64,000 nucleotides of DNA, taken from assembly GCF_031143425.1 (NCBI RefSeq), contig NC_090447.1, positions 843,749,760 through 843,813,759 of the forward strand, written 5' to 3'. How positions within the stretch are numbered: position 1 is the stretch's first letter; the number at the start of each line of letters is the position of its first letter. Under the pieces are notes generated by a model, which did no database searches, was not told the DNA's origin, and worked only from the letters and a program-made list of their open reading frames with translations. The DNA is from Pleurodeles waltl. Its lineage: Eukaryota > Chordata > Amphibia > Caudata > Salamandridae. The position numbers and the translations under genes were made by a program. Below are positions 45,618 to 56,299 of this stretch, in pieces.

Positions 45618-46650
45618 AGTGCCAAATGATAACAGTTGTGAAATACAGATTCGAAATTCTGTCATGCCAACATTTGTAGAAAAAGCTAATGTTTACAAGT
45701 TTGTTCATAAATTAAAATGTAAAAAGTGTGTTTTTCTAAAAACAAAACATGTAACAGGGGATGTTTATGATAATGTTCAAAGTGTCTGTGCCAAACAGGA
45801 TATGTATGACATGGTAGCATTGCTTTCTATCAGTGAACTAGATATGTATCTATTGACAATGACAGAGCTACGTGTGGACCTCTAGAATGAAGAAGACATT
45901 AGTCAGGAGAAAGGACTCAAACAAAAATCGGGATCACCCAATAGTTCACCACAAAGAAGGTTTTAACATTTTTGGGGTGTTGTAACTGATTTATAAAAGT
46001 GGAAATGCCAGGAAACTAACAGCCAGGGAAATAGCACTAAAGGTAATTTAACTAAGAGACAATGTGTTGCACTAAATGAGCTGATACCACCACAATAAAA
46101 CAAGAAGCAAACAAGGAAGACATATTATGATTATGATTATGATAAGGAATTTATGTCTCAACTAAAAGACAACTAGTAGTATTGTATAATGAATGATAAT
46201 CCAATGTGCAGAATAAGTAAGGAAATCAATGTAAAATTGAAGGAATGGTTTAATAAAGGGCCTTTAAATGAATATGAATTTAAATTTCTCAAGGTTAACA
46301 GACCTAGATTTCCTTGCATATACACATTACTCATCATTCATAAGGTGGTTCATGACATCAGGTATTAACATTGCAACTATATGCTTGGGTAAGAAATCTG
46401 TCTTCAACTATAACAACATTCAACATGTTTTGAATATGGTCAGTGATATTACTTGGGATGATAACATGATGTTTGTAACTCTTGATGTCATTTCACTACA
46501 TACTAACATAGAACATGAGTGGGGACTTAAATCTACAGCACTTTCTAAACAGACATGCTGCTACCTTCTATGAACACACTTTTATGTTGCTGAAGATGAC
46601 TATGATCATTTTGAAAGATAAAGGGGCAGATTTAAGAAAAGTGGTACTGT
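45618..46650 (+). pseudogene. Penelope-like reverse transcriptase remnant
   Basis: Near 46185-46340 one frame reads KEINVKLKEWFNKGPLNEYE, FKFLKVNRPRFPCIYTLLII and HK, which fits the segment around the LPKIHK-type motif of Penelope-like RTs. After a frameshift, NNIQHVLNMVSDITWDDNMM leads into FVTLDVISLHTNIEHEWGL, matching the TLDVxSLYTNIPHxxG block with its catalytic Asp. The upstream 270 bp (45619-45885) have an ORF without a clear motif that probably belongs to the N-terminal region. Its likely earlier part is at 38990-39057, cut off by the gypsy insertion. The YADD block is not readable. Confidence 0.75.
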
Positions 46651-47159
46651 ACCAAGTGCAGCACCACTTTCCTTGAGGCCCTTAGCGCCCCCTACCACCA
46701 CCATGTGTGTTCCGCATTTAAAATACGGCACACCATGGCACACGGTAGGGGGCAATAACGTCATTTTTTTTACACTATTGATGTACTCTGCAGGATGAAC
46801 ACCAACATTTTGGTGCTGTTACTGCAGAGTACATCGGGCCCATTATAAATAATGGAAGCCACCTTTCAACGCCTGCTCTGAGCAGGCATTAAAAGTGCCG
46901 AAACAAATGGTGCAAGGAAATCTGTTAGATTTCCTTGCACCATTTTTTGGCCCCTCTAACAGGGGAATGCTCCCTTGGCAAACATTAAGCCTGGCACTGG
47001 CATAATGTGGAGCATGGGTTTACGAAGTGGCGCAATGCATGCACTGTGCCACTTTGTAAATATGATGCGGGGAAAATGCCACTTTGGCGCCGCCTTACTG
47101 TCAAAACAATTATGCTATGGAAGTGCTAAGGTGGCACTAGGGGCTCTTAAATCTGCCCC
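46623..47159. mobile_element. 537-bp MITE with near-perfect 15-bp terminal inverted repeats
   Basis: The ends are GGGGCAGATTTAAGA and its inverted copy TCTTAAATCTGCCCC, flanked by AAA (46620-46622 and 47160-47162). Inside are hairpins such as ATGTACTCTGCAG with CTGCAGAGTACAT and GGTGCAAGGAAATCTGTTAG with its inverse. It sits within Penelope-like coding sequence. Confidence 0.85.
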
Positions 47160-47162
47160 AAA

Positions 47163-47560
47163 GTGTTGGGGCAGCGATGGGCTCCAAATATCTACTAGCC
47201 TCTTAACCTTAATGACTACAGTATGAGTTTTCCACTTAATTACAAGGAGAGAATAACATTTTTGAACGCTCAATTTTACTGTAAGTTAGAATAAAACGCA
47301 GAATGTATCAGAAAGAAAACGCTTGGGATTCAATTTTACCCACTACCTGTTCACATCCTAAATCACAAATAAATATCAACCCTTATGGGAAATGATTAGA
47401 ATGAGAAGCAACTGCAGTGAAGATTCTGAACACATTTCTGAGATAAAGCTTAGAGTCAGTAAACGGGGGTGAGACTTCCACTTAAAATGTGGATAGTATG
47501 AATGAAATTCATCTTTGTTCACACTTGTGTATAAATACATACTTAGTCGGAAGAGTTTCA
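47163..47560 (+). pseudogene. Penelope-like element, sequence after the RT core
   Basis: Fragments in shifting frames, NYKERITFLNAQF and NCSEDSEHISEIKLRVSKRG, fit the segments that follow the RT core in Penelope-like proteins. It continues the remnant left of the MITE. Confidence 0.5.
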
Positions 47561-49156
47561 TGCTATCATGTACGGATAAGTCATAATGATGTATTCACTT
47601 TAAACAAAAACAGTCACTCATTTCAAATGGCTAACATTGTGATGATTTATTGCCGATTCTGAAGTAAGCTTATATTCATAGAGTACATCAGTGGGACCAT
47701 ATAACGGATATTGTCTAAGTAATTGGGTAACAAGAGTGTCAGAGAAACTCTGCTGGGTCGAATAATATGCAAAAACCTGATACTTAGAAAACACTGTCTT
47801 TTAGCACTTAAGTTTGGATACATTAAGAGAGCCTTGAAAAAGTGATAGAGGACATGTCGACTGCATCACCGTTATATCACAATTTGCTACAATATGTTGT
47901 CTTTAATGTATGTGTTCACAAATTGAAAACTTTTGGATGTATGATGAACTGAAACTGGGAAGGGTTAAATTATACTATTAAATGCAAATCTCAAATGAAT
48001 TGCCAATTTGGTTGCAAATATGAAAGGTTGACCTCTTAGGAGCATAAACAATTTGTTTTCCACCTTTGTGATATATATATCTTTATATTTGTCTCAAGCA
48101 GTTGAACAGAATCTTTGCACAGTTTCCAGATAACTAGCATAAGAACTTTTATTTTGATAGTTAACATGCTATTACTTATATGATTTGAAAATGAGTTTAA
48201 ATTGTCATTTCGTTGACACATTTTATTTATACTGTCTCTAAGATTCTGTTTGTCAAGCAATAGTTCCACAGGCTCAAGAACGTTAATAGCCATATAATAA
48301 GTGGCCTACAGGCCAAGAAGGACAAATCTAGCCTATTTAATATTACATATCTATAACTATGACATTTCCACATGAAGGGCATTTTTTCACTAATAACTTT
48401 AGCGATGTTTGATGAATCTACGCAACACTTTGCAAAAACAATTAATCTATTAGGCTTCTTCCTGGAAAGCTTTGTTCTCATCCTTTCAAACAGGAGACAA
48501 GAAAAAAGGAGGAGGGCTGTTCACAAAAATTCCATGTTAATTCCCACAGGGATCTTTGGTGTCTGACATAGAAAAAATTACTGATTGGAGTTACATCAAA
48601 TTTAGCAAAGAGTTAGAACTTGAGTAAAAAAAAACTGCTTTGTGATTTGGTGTAAATATGTTGAACTATTTTCAAGAAATTAGCATTGAAAGAGCGTTTC
48701 TGAGTGAGCATGAAAGGGTTAACGTTCAGAAAAAGTTATTTCTGAATGGTTGGTTCAAAATGAGTCCTGCAATACCAACAAAATTAAAAACTAGGGCCTT
48801 TTGATTTGATGAGGGGTCATTTTCTTCGATCAACCATATTGGTAGTGTGGTACCTGTGCCATTATTGTGGTATAAAGTGAGCTGATTGGCTGCCCGTAAC
48901 TTAGAGCAGAATGTTGCAGCCACCATTACAGGTTAACAGGACTTTGTCTCTGAGTCCTGATAAAAGCTGAAAAGTCTGGAAGGGTGCAGTATGGGCACAC
49001 CTTGAGCCCCAGTGCCAAGAGGTGAAGTTCCAAAGGGACACCCTCCATAAGTCAAATGAAAAAAACGTTTTTGGGAAGCCACTACAGCAGTACCAGCACC
49101 TGGTATTGTGGTATCCATTGAGGCACCTTCCTAATACCACAGTAGTGATACTGAAG
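47561..49156. other. AT-rich intervening sequence, nothing recognised
   Basis: It may include further Penelope-like sequence, but I find no GIY-YIG motif. Minus-strand ORFs at 48036-48481 have no domain. Confidence 0.4.
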
Positions 49157-50828
49157 TGTGAGAAAGTGGATTATTAGTTGGAGGGGATGTAGGTCCTCAC
49201 CAGCTAATAATGCCACAATTCTGTACCAGGTGCACTTAGGTCTCAGTAATTTAATCTTGAGCTCAACCCTTGGTAGCTGCAGCACAGAGCAGACAGGTTT
49301 ACTTTAGGAGAAATCTGTAAAGCATTTATCAGTACCAAAATGATTCAAAAGTAAGAAATGCAACACAACAAATAGCCCACTCTAATTAATACTGATAGAG
49401 TAAATTGTAATGAATACATAGACACTAGAACGCCAAAAATCAGATGTATAAAACAGAAGATATGATTCTTAGAAGTGTTAAATAAATGTAGCACCAAAAT
49501 GCACAAAGCGCCAATAATGCGTATCTGGTTGTGCTAAACCCGGTCACGACCAACCTTCAGGGTTTCTTTCCACAGGTTCAGCAGTAGGTGCCGTGCTTCT
49601 TCTGTCTTCCACAGGTTCAGAGGTGTAATGAAGAGTGTACTGTGGGTGCCACTTTTATGCCCAGTGCCAACCTATTGGTAGGGGAATCTCCTGGTCACTC
49701 CCTATCCAATGGGATAAAAGTTCCCAGTGGTGTCACTACCCACTTTTGCAGCACCTTCTGTGTACTTTACTGTAAACTATCCCGCAGTGGCCTTCTAAGA
49801 CCAGTATGGCAAAATCTTTTTCTCTTGTGAAGAGCCCCCTGTGCCGACCAGAGTTATGGCTAGAATAATGGGCAAACCCTCCCCTGTTACTCTAAATCGA
49901 TTTTGGGAGGAAATTGGTACCTAGTTGGCTGTCAGGACAATTAAGGGGCTGGCCTAAATGAGAGTTACATCTGCTTGTGACAGAATAGGCAACTTTTTAA
50001 ATTTAATTAAGTTCTTGGGCACAGCCCAGATGGCCATCCTGTCAGGGGAGAAAGCATCTCCCCATGGCCAAGCTTTATTTTCCCACTCCCTCAGAGCAAT
50101 ACACATATCACCCCAAGAGAGCCGTTAACAGTCAGGTGATACTGAACACTGGCAGAAAGGCTCATTTGGCTTAGACAGGAAAATGCCAACTTTCTAAAAG
50201 TTGCATTTTCAAAATAGCACTTTAAAATCAGATTTGGCCATTAGATTGAATTTTAAATTACTGTTAATTTAAGTCCTTGACTTGCTGCTCTAGCTATTCC
50301 CAAACTGAAGTTATCCATTGTAAGTGCTGTAATGTAACAAGTGCTTTTCTATAGGACAGTCAGCCTTGCCACAGTGAAAAACAAATTTTGAGATTTTCCA
50401 CTGCCAGGACATGTAAAACGTAAGTACACATCCTACCTTTTAAATACCACTCCCTGCCTTAAGGGCATTTAGGGTTTACCTTAAGGGTGACACAAGTATT
50501 AAAAAGAAAGGTTTAGGCCAGGTAAAAAGTTTATTTTGCCAGGTCAAATTTACAGTTTTAAAACTGCATACTCATGCTGTAGGAGAAGGCTTGAAGACAT
50601 GCTTTACACTGCCACTTCAGTGCGGCACAATAGGTGCTACAGTCCACTAGTGACATTTAACTTTCTGGCCTTGAGTACACTGGGTGCCATATACTGGGGA
50701 CATCAAGGTAAGTTAATATGCCAATTAGGATGTTCAAATAATTTGACACGCTTTTAGGGGTCAGAGCACATGTGCCGGGCCTGGTTAGTGAGGTCCTAGA
50801 GTACAGAGTCCAAAAACTCATACCATCA
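49157..50828 (-). mobile_element. LTR of Ty3/gypsy type, interrupted by the next element
   Basis: It starts TGTGAGAAAGTGG and shares with the 3844 LTR the words CTTAGGTCTCAGTAA and CTCAACCCTTGGTAGCT. Near 50690 it has ATATACTGGGGACATCAAGG and ATGCCAATTAGG, as at the inner side of the other minus-strand LTRs. The gypsy element at 50829 interrupts it near its right end. About 50-60 bp after 56247 may be the remainder, but no terminal CA could be fixed. Confidence 0.6.
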
Positions 50829-51073
50829 TGTTAAGGTATTTGCTCAGAGACTCAATCCAGATAAACGTGGTTTATTTAGTTATCACAGTAGATTAAGTAG
50901 TTCACTCGGTACCACCAACCCAAGCAGTCCACAGGTTCCCCCAGCTCTCTCAACTGACAAAGAATCCCCACCACAGTCAATCTCACCACATTCTAAGAGA
51001 ACCTTGTGGTTGACAGTGTTCTCCAAGAATTAGCTAGGACTCTGTTAGCATCTGCAAAGTGGTAAACACAACA
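50829..51073 (-). repeat. 3' LTR (245 bp)
   Basis: On the minus strand it runs TGTTGTGTTTACC to ACCTTAACA. It has AATAAA at 50876-50871, about 40 bp from its end. Confidence 0.92.
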
Positions 51074-51090
51074 CATCCCCCTTCCCACAT
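51074..51090 (-). promoter_or_regulatory. Polypurine tract
   Basis: GTGGGAAGGGGGATG on the minus strand lies directly before the 3' LTR, the expected position for plus-strand priming. Confidence 0.8.
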
Positions 51091-51293
51091 AAAATATAAT
51101 AAAACTTAAAATAGAATAAAAGATAACATTAAATGAGAATAGTAACAAAAATGCAATAATACAATATCGCAGGGATGCAAACATCGTAAGCCACATAATC
51201 CTTTAACCATTGTGGCTTGCGATGAGCTCTAGAGTTCCTTTCCAACTTAGTCGGAACCTCAGACAAGTTGGACCGATGTGCAAATGAATTAGA

Positions 51294-52361
51294 TTAATTA
51301 GGAATTGATAAACTGTTGAATCCACCATGCGAACAAGATCCAGATGAGTCCAGACGATGAGATCCAGATGGGTTTCTCCATTTTACAATCCTGGATATGC
51401 TCCACACTTCATTATTGTCCAATATCACAACATTCCGCTTTACATCTTTGAGGCAGAAAGGACCCATGAATCCTGATCTGCCTTTTCTTCCAAACCCAGG
51501 TTTCTTCACCAACACCATCTCACCCACAGCCCATTTAGACTCTGAAGCATTGTGTTTGGAATCATACCTAATTTTGTATTTCTGTTGATAAGATTTCCCA
51601 AGTCCACGCCCCTTGTTCAACTTCTCACTTAATTGTTCTGACCGCCACAGCATTCCACTCATCCATGCTGGATTCATTTTAGTACAACCCATTCTACCCC
51701 TAAAATACACAAAAAGAGAAATAAAAGTGACAGCATTGGGAGTATTACGATGCGCCCACCACATCTCTCTCAGTAGGTCAGACAATGGTGTCCTAGCTCG
51801 AACAGCCTCTTGAACACAATATTTCACCATCCTGTTCATCCTCTCAACAAGACCATTAGCCTGGGGTAAATACAGAGCCGTCCTCAGATGCACCACAGCC
51901 AATGACTTCAGAAAATCCTGCATTTCTTGAGAAATCATTTGCACTCCATTATCAGTCACTAATTGACTAGGCATACCCTCGCGAGAGAACTCCTCTTTTA
52001 GAAACTCAATCACAGCCTTAGTGTCCAACGTACCTACATACTTCATTACTACCCACTTCGAGGTATAATCCGCCATAAGTATCACATAACGCATATTGGC
52101 AGGTAACAAATGGAATGGGCCCATGAAATCAAGCCCCAGCTTCCTCCAAGGTTTTTCTGGTACATCCACAGGAGAAAGAGGAGCCTTCACCACAGACTTG
52201 CACTTATCGCTGAGTGCACAGGATATACACTCCTTCACAACAGCTTTGACATCCCGATCTAAACCTGGCCACCTATACACTTCCCTCAACCTAGATTTAG
52301 TCAAATTCCTACTCATGTGGCATTCATGTGCTAAATTGATAATTTTATCTCTCATACCCAA
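51294..52361 (-). pseudogene. Integrase of the 5.4-kb gypsy element, frame intact over 355 codons
   Basis: The N-terminal zinc domain has HECH, then WPGLDRDVKAVVKECISC. The core has LGLDFMGPF (Asp), LVTDNGVQMIS (Asp) and LPQANGLVERMNRMVK (Glu), so all three catalytic acids are present. The C-terminal part has WAVGEMVLVKKPGFGRKGRS and VWSISRIVKWRNPS, a typical integrase C-terminal barrel. The domain is joined to RNase H by a frameshift around 52355, so it is not part of a continuous polyprotein here. It would insert element cDNA into host DNA. Confidence 0.9.
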
Positions 52362-53041
52362 GGTGGGATGGTCTTACTTCCTCTAAATAATTCCTCTTTA
52401 TCACAACACAGTTCATCTCTCACATTCCAGAACCCCTTCAATGCATCAGGAATCTCCTCAAAATCTGGCCACCCCTTCACAATAAATTCCGTAAGTGTCT
52501 TCCTCTGAAGATCTTCCTCCTTTGCACACTTCCATTCATCTTCAGATATGGCTACTTCTCCCACCCAACTGATCACTCCAACAGTATCCACCCCTTCATC
52601 TTCACTATCAATAGGAGCACGTGACAAGAAATTTGCTGCACTGTTTTTTGTACCAGGTATGTATTCTACTTGGAAATTATACTCCATCAGACCCTCAACC
52701 CACCTTTTTATTCTAGGTGTCAAATCTTCATTCTTCCTAGATGAAAAGATTTGAATAGGAGGTCTGTGATCTGTCCTTACCACAAAGGGCAAGCCCCAAA
52801 GATAACATTTGAAAGGCGTGACTGCCCAAAAGCATGCAAGTGCCTCCCTCTCAATGACTGAATAATTCCACTCCGCACCTTTAAGAGAACGGGAAGCAAA
52901 GGCAATTACCTTCTCATCTCCTTTCACCTTCTGAGATAAAACAGCCCCCAAACCATCAATACTCACATCTGTGTACAATATTGTTTTAGCAAACACATCA
53001 AAATGTCCTAAAGTCGGCATTTTACCAATACTGTCCTTCAC
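52352..53041 (-). pseudogene. RNase H and tether region of the gypsy pol
   Basis: ILYTDVSIDGLGAVLSQ carries the first Asp, NYSVIEREALACFW the Glu, and FVVRTDHRPPIQIF the third acid. IPGTKNSAANFLSRAP is the usual end of the RNase H domain. A ~70-residue acidic tether then leads to the integrase. A TAG near 53082 separates it from the RT thumb in the same frame. Confidence 0.9.
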
Positions 53042-53080
53042 ACAATCAAAATCAACTTTACATTCACCAGTCCAATTGAA

Positions 53081-54042
53081 CTATGTCCCCTTTTTCAAAA
53101 TAGATCTCAAAGGCTGAACAATACTTGAAAAATTGGCAATAAATTTGGAGTAATACTCTGCCAGACCTAGAAATGATCTAACCCCATCTTTATCCTTTGG
53201 TTCAGGTGCTTGAATAATGGAGCCAACCAATTCCATCTTAGGTTTAATGCCTTCACCCAAAATGGTGTGACCTAAATAAGTTACACCAATAACCCTCAAT
53301 TTGCACTTTTCCATCTTTACAGTCAACCCTGATGAAGCCAGCTTCCTAAGTACTTCCTTCAAAATCCTGTCTTCCCATGCACCAAATTATCGTCCTGGAA
53401 GAATAAAATGCCAGAAACACCTTCCAGAACTTTCTTCACTATATGTTGGAAACAGGCGGTAGCCGAAGCTAGCCCAAATGGCATTCTTAAGAACTGATAT
53501 GCTCCCAATGGTGTCACAAAAGACGTTAAGTGCCTGGAATCAGAATGAAGAACAATCTGGTGGTAGGCTGACGATAGATCAAGAACACTGAATAATTTTG
53601 AACCTCCCAGTCCAGATAGTTCCTCTGAGATGTTTGGTAAAGGTTGGCGATCTACCCATATGTGTTTATTGAGATCTCTGAGTTCCACACACATACAAAT
53701 TTGTTTCCCACCCTCCTTAGGTGCCAAAACTATTGGAGCCAGACACTCAGAAGATTCAATTTCTTCAATTACCCCCAAGTCTAGTAATCTTCTGAGCTCC
53801 CTTCTAAGGGGTTCCAACATCAATTTAGGGACCTTCCTTACTTTGTGTACTGTAGGAATTGCATTACTTTTGAGAATAATCTTGTGTTCAAACCCTTTTA
53901 GACATCCAAGTTCATCATTGAACACTGTTGGAAATTTCTTGAGAATATCAAGGTTCGCACTCTGATCACACACAACCATGACTTGACACGTAGAGTTGGG
54001 ATCCAGCTTGATGCCCATGTCTTGTTGGTGCCGCCAACCCAA
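53081..54042 (-). pseudogene. Reverse transcriptase of the gypsy pol
   Basis: From 54042: an EHKIILKSNAIPTVHKVRKV segment, LLDLGVIEEIESSECLAPIV, VLDLSSAYHQIVL (first catalytic Asp), MPFGLASATACFQ, and ILFFQDDNLVHG, which keeps both Asp of the YxDD box. A frameshift near 53365 shifts to KEVLRKLASSGLTVKMEKCK and FLGLAEYYSKFIANF, the connection and thumb. Catalytic residues are therefore conserved although the frame is broken. Confidence 0.9.
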
Positions 54043-54541
54043 CAGGTTGCCCCTCGCTTTGCCACATAAACCTTTCCTACAGTCATCCTGTCTTGAAATT
54101 GAATTGTCATCACCCTATAACCTATTACCTCAATTCTAGTGCCACCATAACTCACTGGATTAATGTCGGGCTTTTCCAAGGGACCACATTCCCACCAAAG
54201 ATCATATGCCAATTCTTGTCACCTATTATAGTGTGTGGAGATCCTGAATCTTCCAACACCTTAACTACTTTGTCATCAATCTTACCAGTACATTCAGGCA
54301 TAACAATCAGACCTTCATACACAGCTCCAACAATACCTACAGCACACCTATCATCTGATTTCACACAGAACACCATTTTACTCATACTATCGGCAATAGA
54401 ATCCACACTCAATTGTTTGTCACCCTTGCAAACTCTTGCAGAATGACCTCTTTTCCCACACTTCCTACAGGTGGAATTCTTAGCATAGCAGGTTGAACTA
54501 TTAGCAGTATGTCCCGCGTTACCACAACGGTAACATCGCAT
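53898..54541 (-). pseudogene. Zinc knuckles and protease of the gypsy element
   Basis: Two CCHC knuckles are intact: CYRCGNAGHTANSSTC and CRKCGKRGHSARVC. Protease follows with VVKVLEDSGSPHTIIG, a DSG active-site triad. A frame change near 54183 moves to a second frame (PVSYGGTRIEVIGYRV) and another near 54045 leads into RT. Knuckles bind element RNA; the protease would process the polyprotein. Confidence 0.88.
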
Positions 54542-54621
54542 TTCCTTATATTCTTTCCCTCTTTACCTTACAGAAACAGTAGGTTTACTGCCAAAGCCCA
54601 CCTTCAACACTTCATCATGAG

Positions 54622-55218
54622 TCAATTTATGATGTCAGTCTCAGTGTGTGTTTCAGGAAGATTAATCTCCTTGATCCAGTTATTAGTACTTTCCATTCCC
54701 TCCACTATCGCAATTGCCTCCTTTAAATTAGGATTTTTTGTTAATAATTTTTCTTGAACACATCTGCTATTGGTGCAGCGTACAAGCTGATTTCCGATGA
54801 GAGAGTCCGTAAGATCACCAAAATCACATGTGCGTGCTAAAGTACGTAAGGAAGCAACAAAATCCCCCACACTCTCAGTTTTTCCTTGGACTCTTGCAAA
54901 AAATGTATGTCTTTCCAGAACAACATTTAACTTGGATTCAAAATGCTCTGACAGCATTTTAACTGACATTTCATAAACATCTCTAAGTTCACCATCTCCT
55001 CCTCCAATTGTTAATGTCTCCAAGCTGTCATAAATGTTCCTACCTTCCACCCCTAAATTGTGCAAAAGCACACCTTATTTCCTCACAGGAGAAAATGTTT
55101 CCCCTCCAGAGGCTATTAAATATCAGTCAAATAAATGTTTCCATCGCTTCCACTGTAAAATTGGTTCACCTTTGTCTGATAAAAATGCAGGAGGTTGTGA
55201 CTTTGTAGTATTTGCCAT
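54622..55218 (-). pseudogene. Gag capsid region of the gypsy element
   Basis: The ATG at 55218 opens MANTTKSQPPAFLSDKGEPI and LQWKRWKHLFD. TGA follows at 55125-55123 and a TAA about 16 codons later, then the same frame continues LLHNLGVEGRNIYDSL, the VYEMSVKMLSEHFESKLNVV stretch, FFARVQGKTESVGDFVASLR and LLTKNPNLKEAIAIVEGME, a classic retrotransposon gag fold. A frameshift near 54630 precedes the knuckles. The two stops mean this copy could not make full-length Gag. Confidence 0.88.
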
Positions 55219-55309
55219 TAGGGAGAAAATATTCAGGGAAACAAGAATACAGAGAACAAGTATGTAAAACACACTGTGGAAAGAAAAGCAAGAAATTGTA
55301 CTTTCAAAA

Positions 55310-55670
55310 TGGTCGCCGGAAAGTAGAAGCTGGATGCTTCCAATAATGTACCATAAATAGTGCCCTAATATGGCGGCCAACAGTTCCAAAATCTTAGCAA
55401 ACGCTGTGCTCACACGCACGTTTTAGCTGGTTGTTTCAAATGATGAATTCACAATTGCACTTTGTACTCCCAATATGGCCGCCAACAGGTCTGTGTTGAC
55501 ACGCGCTATATTCACACGCGCATTTTAAAATTAATGAGACAGGTCAGTTGCTTTGCGCACCACTTTGTACTCCCAATATGGCTGCCAACAGTTCTGTGTT
55601 CCCTCGCGCTATGTTCACACACGCGTTTTAAAACTACTGAGACAGGTCAGTTGCTTTGCGTGCATGCGCA
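55310..55670. repeat. ~103-bp tandem repeat in the gypsy 5' leader
   Basis: CACTTTGTACTCCCAATATG occurs at 55458 and 55561. The following ~80 bp, with CCGCCAACAG, CGCGCTAT and GAGACAGGTCAGTTGCTTTG, are repeated too. A more diverged third copy lies at about 55360-55435 (AATATGGCGGCCAACAG). Confidence 0.8.
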
Positions 55671-55978
55671 TTTCCGCTTCTGTAAAAAATTAGAGATTTC
55701 ACCTGGTGATCGGGTGCAGGGTCACACGTAAAGTGATACGCGAAATGGCAGAACCTTGCACACCACACCGCAAATCCTTAAAAATAGCCCCGAGAGAAGC
55801 GCTCGCCAGCCACAGTTCTAGCGCTTCAAAGCTGGGGACACAAAGGTGTAATCCTCACCTCAGAAATTGGAAAACCTTGGTCTGCCAAAAACGATGTCTG
55901 GCAGCCGGCATGCATCAGGAATCGGTCCGAACATCTATCTGTGGGTTCAGGAGAGGTTGGTGGTGGCGCCTGTCTCCT

Positions 55979-55997
55979 CCAGGCAACTCGTCACCAG
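55979..55997 (-). promoter_or_regulatory. Primer-binding site of the gypsy element
   Basis: On the minus strand C and then TGGTGACGAGTTGCCTGG follow the 5' LTR. The tRNA could not be named. Confidence 0.65.
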
Positions 55998-56242
55998 TGT
56001 TAAGGTATTTGCTCAGAGACTCAATCCAGATAAACGTGGTTTATTTAGTCATCACAGTGGATTAAGTAGTTCACTTGGTACCACCAACCCAAGCAGGCCA
56101 CAGGTTCCCCCAGCTCTCTCAACTGACAAAAAATCCCCACCACAGTCAATCTCACCACATTCTAAGAGAACCTTGTGGTTGACAGTGTTCTCCAAGAACT
56201 AGCTAGGACTCTGTTAGCATCTGCAAAGTGGTAAACACAACA
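55998..56242 (-). repeat. 5' LTR (245 bp)
   Basis: Same ends as the LTR at 50829. Differences from it are six single substitutions, no indels. Confidence 0.92.
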
Positions 56243-56299
56243 CATCAATTCAAAAAATGGGGAGAGGGATGTTTGGGCATAGGGCCTGGCGGGAGGTCC

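Larger units (their letters stand above)
37790..47560 (+). mobile_element. Penelope-like element remnants, split by two insertions
   Basis: CCTTGATGAAGTTGGTCGAT near 37810, followed by a GAACCG...AAAAATGTGTTGG pattern, resembles the terminal region of Penelope-like elements. Coding remnants lie at 38990-39057 with 45618-45890 (upstream part), 46140-46620 (RT) and 47163-47560 (after the RT core). The Gmr1-like element at 39058-45617 and the MITE at 46623-47159 separate them. The left limit is tentative and no GIY-YIG endonuclease is readable. Confidence 0.55.
50829..56242 (-). mobile_element. Full-length Ty3/gypsy element, 5.4 kb, with CATCA target duplication
   Basis: Two 245-bp LTRs (50829-51073 and 55998-56242) bound the element. 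CATCA is perfect on both sides (50824-50828 and 56243-56247). The LTRs differ at 6 of 245 positions by eye. On the minus strand: primer-binding site, long leader, gag, two zinc knuckles, protease, RT, RNase H, integrase, polypurine tract, 3' LTR. This is the standard Ty3/gypsy order, unlike the Gmr1-like copies in this window. Despite the similar LTRs, gag has two stops and pol several frameshifts. Confidence 0.93.

Noticed and set aside
53359..53420. FQDD as an inactive RT box in the 5.4-kb gypsy element
   Set aside because: Both Asp are kept, and Phe for Tyr at the first position is not clear evidence of inactivation.
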